Shown here: in pieces, positions 63,991 through 64,000 of the stretch | How the letters are laid out: every line of letters begins with the position of its first letter | Position numbering within the stretch: the stretch's first letter is position 1 | Assembly (NCBI GenBank): GCA_009780115.1 | Contig: WRAQ01000001.1 | Location: 62,001 to 126,000 of the forward strand | Reading direction: 5' to 3' | Source of the DNA: Lachnospiraceae bacterium | Lineage (GTDB): Bacteria > Bacillota > Clostridia > Lachnospirales > Lachnospiraceae | DNA: 64,000 nt | Position numbers and translations under genes: made by a program | Notes under the pieces: generated by a model | Told to the model about the DNA's origin: nothing | Databases searched by the model: none | Seen by the model: only the letters and a program-made list of their open reading frames with translations

Positions 63991-64000
63991 ATTTCGATCA

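Noticed and set aside
1..64000. CRISPR array
   Set aside because: No regularly spaced repeats with unique spacers; the repeats present are isolated pairs.

Overview
The window looks like the chromosome of a motile, Gram-positive Clostridia bacterium, probably Lachnospirales-like. Supporting this are the gene order ireB-ruvX-DUF1292-rnj-ylbF-short mltG-O-methyltransferase-U32, a type III glutamine synthetase, strong AGGAGG ribosome sites, TTGACA/TATAAT promoters with 17-base spacers, lipoproteins, a chemoreceptor and a flagellar cap-like protein. Most host genes are rich in CCGG-type codons. Two blocks are visibly more AT-rich and look acquired: the left 6.4 kb and the 35.4-52.1 kb element.

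Region by region. (1) 1-6420, minus strand: a radical-SAM peptide (RiPP) cluster. It holds a LytTR response regulator, a 53-aa Cys-rich precursor that was too short for ordinary gene calling and has no N-terminal leader, two SPASM-type radical SAM enzymes, an ABC ATPase/permease pair and a small membrane protein. The model is that the regulator switches on the peptide promoter, the radical SAM enzymes install thioether links, and the ABC pair exports the peptide or gives immunity. (2) 6422-9076: rpmG-secE-nusG-rplK-rplA, ending in a strong terminator, without the usual rplJ-rplL behind it. (3) 9.1-17.0 kb: flagellar cap-like gene, odd SGNH lipoprotein, stand-alone adenylation enzyme behind an exact 86-bp duplication, and an operon of two DUF3048 lipoproteins plus a UDP-glucuronate-epimerase-like gene. 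(4) 17.1-35.2 kb: RNA modification and housekeeping (prmA, rsmE, cysteine desulfurase-thiI, HPr-like, mtaB, the ireB-to-U32 block), glnN, a chemoreceptor and a family 2 glycosidase, with several hairpin or palindromic intergenic repeats. (5) 35,391-52,113: a 16.7-kb integrative element in a tRNA-Gln(CUG) gene, bounded by exact 46-bp direct repeats. Its mobility genes are damaged (integrase nonsense codon, FtsK/TcpA frameshift, no relaxase seen). Its cargo looks like defence: an Mrr-type nuclease, a tandem pair of DUF262 (GmrSD-like) proteins, an uncharacterised 323-aa protein and a retropepsin-like gene set. It also carries an IS1182-type and a decayed IS3-type element. (6) 52.1-64.0 kb: a two-gene unit with an HD phosphohydrolase, a polyprenyl-phosphate-pentose-like/glycosyltransferase set, a ComEC-like hydrolase lipoprotein, and on the minus strand the start of a legionaminic-acid-type nonulosonate locus (legG, two Gfo/Idh oxidoreductases, CMP-sugar synthetase, legB) running off the right edge.

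The strongest candidates for undescribed biology are the leaderless Cys-rich peptide cluster and the DUF262 pair with its neighbours in the crippled tRNA-Gln element. All functions are inferred from sequence alone.
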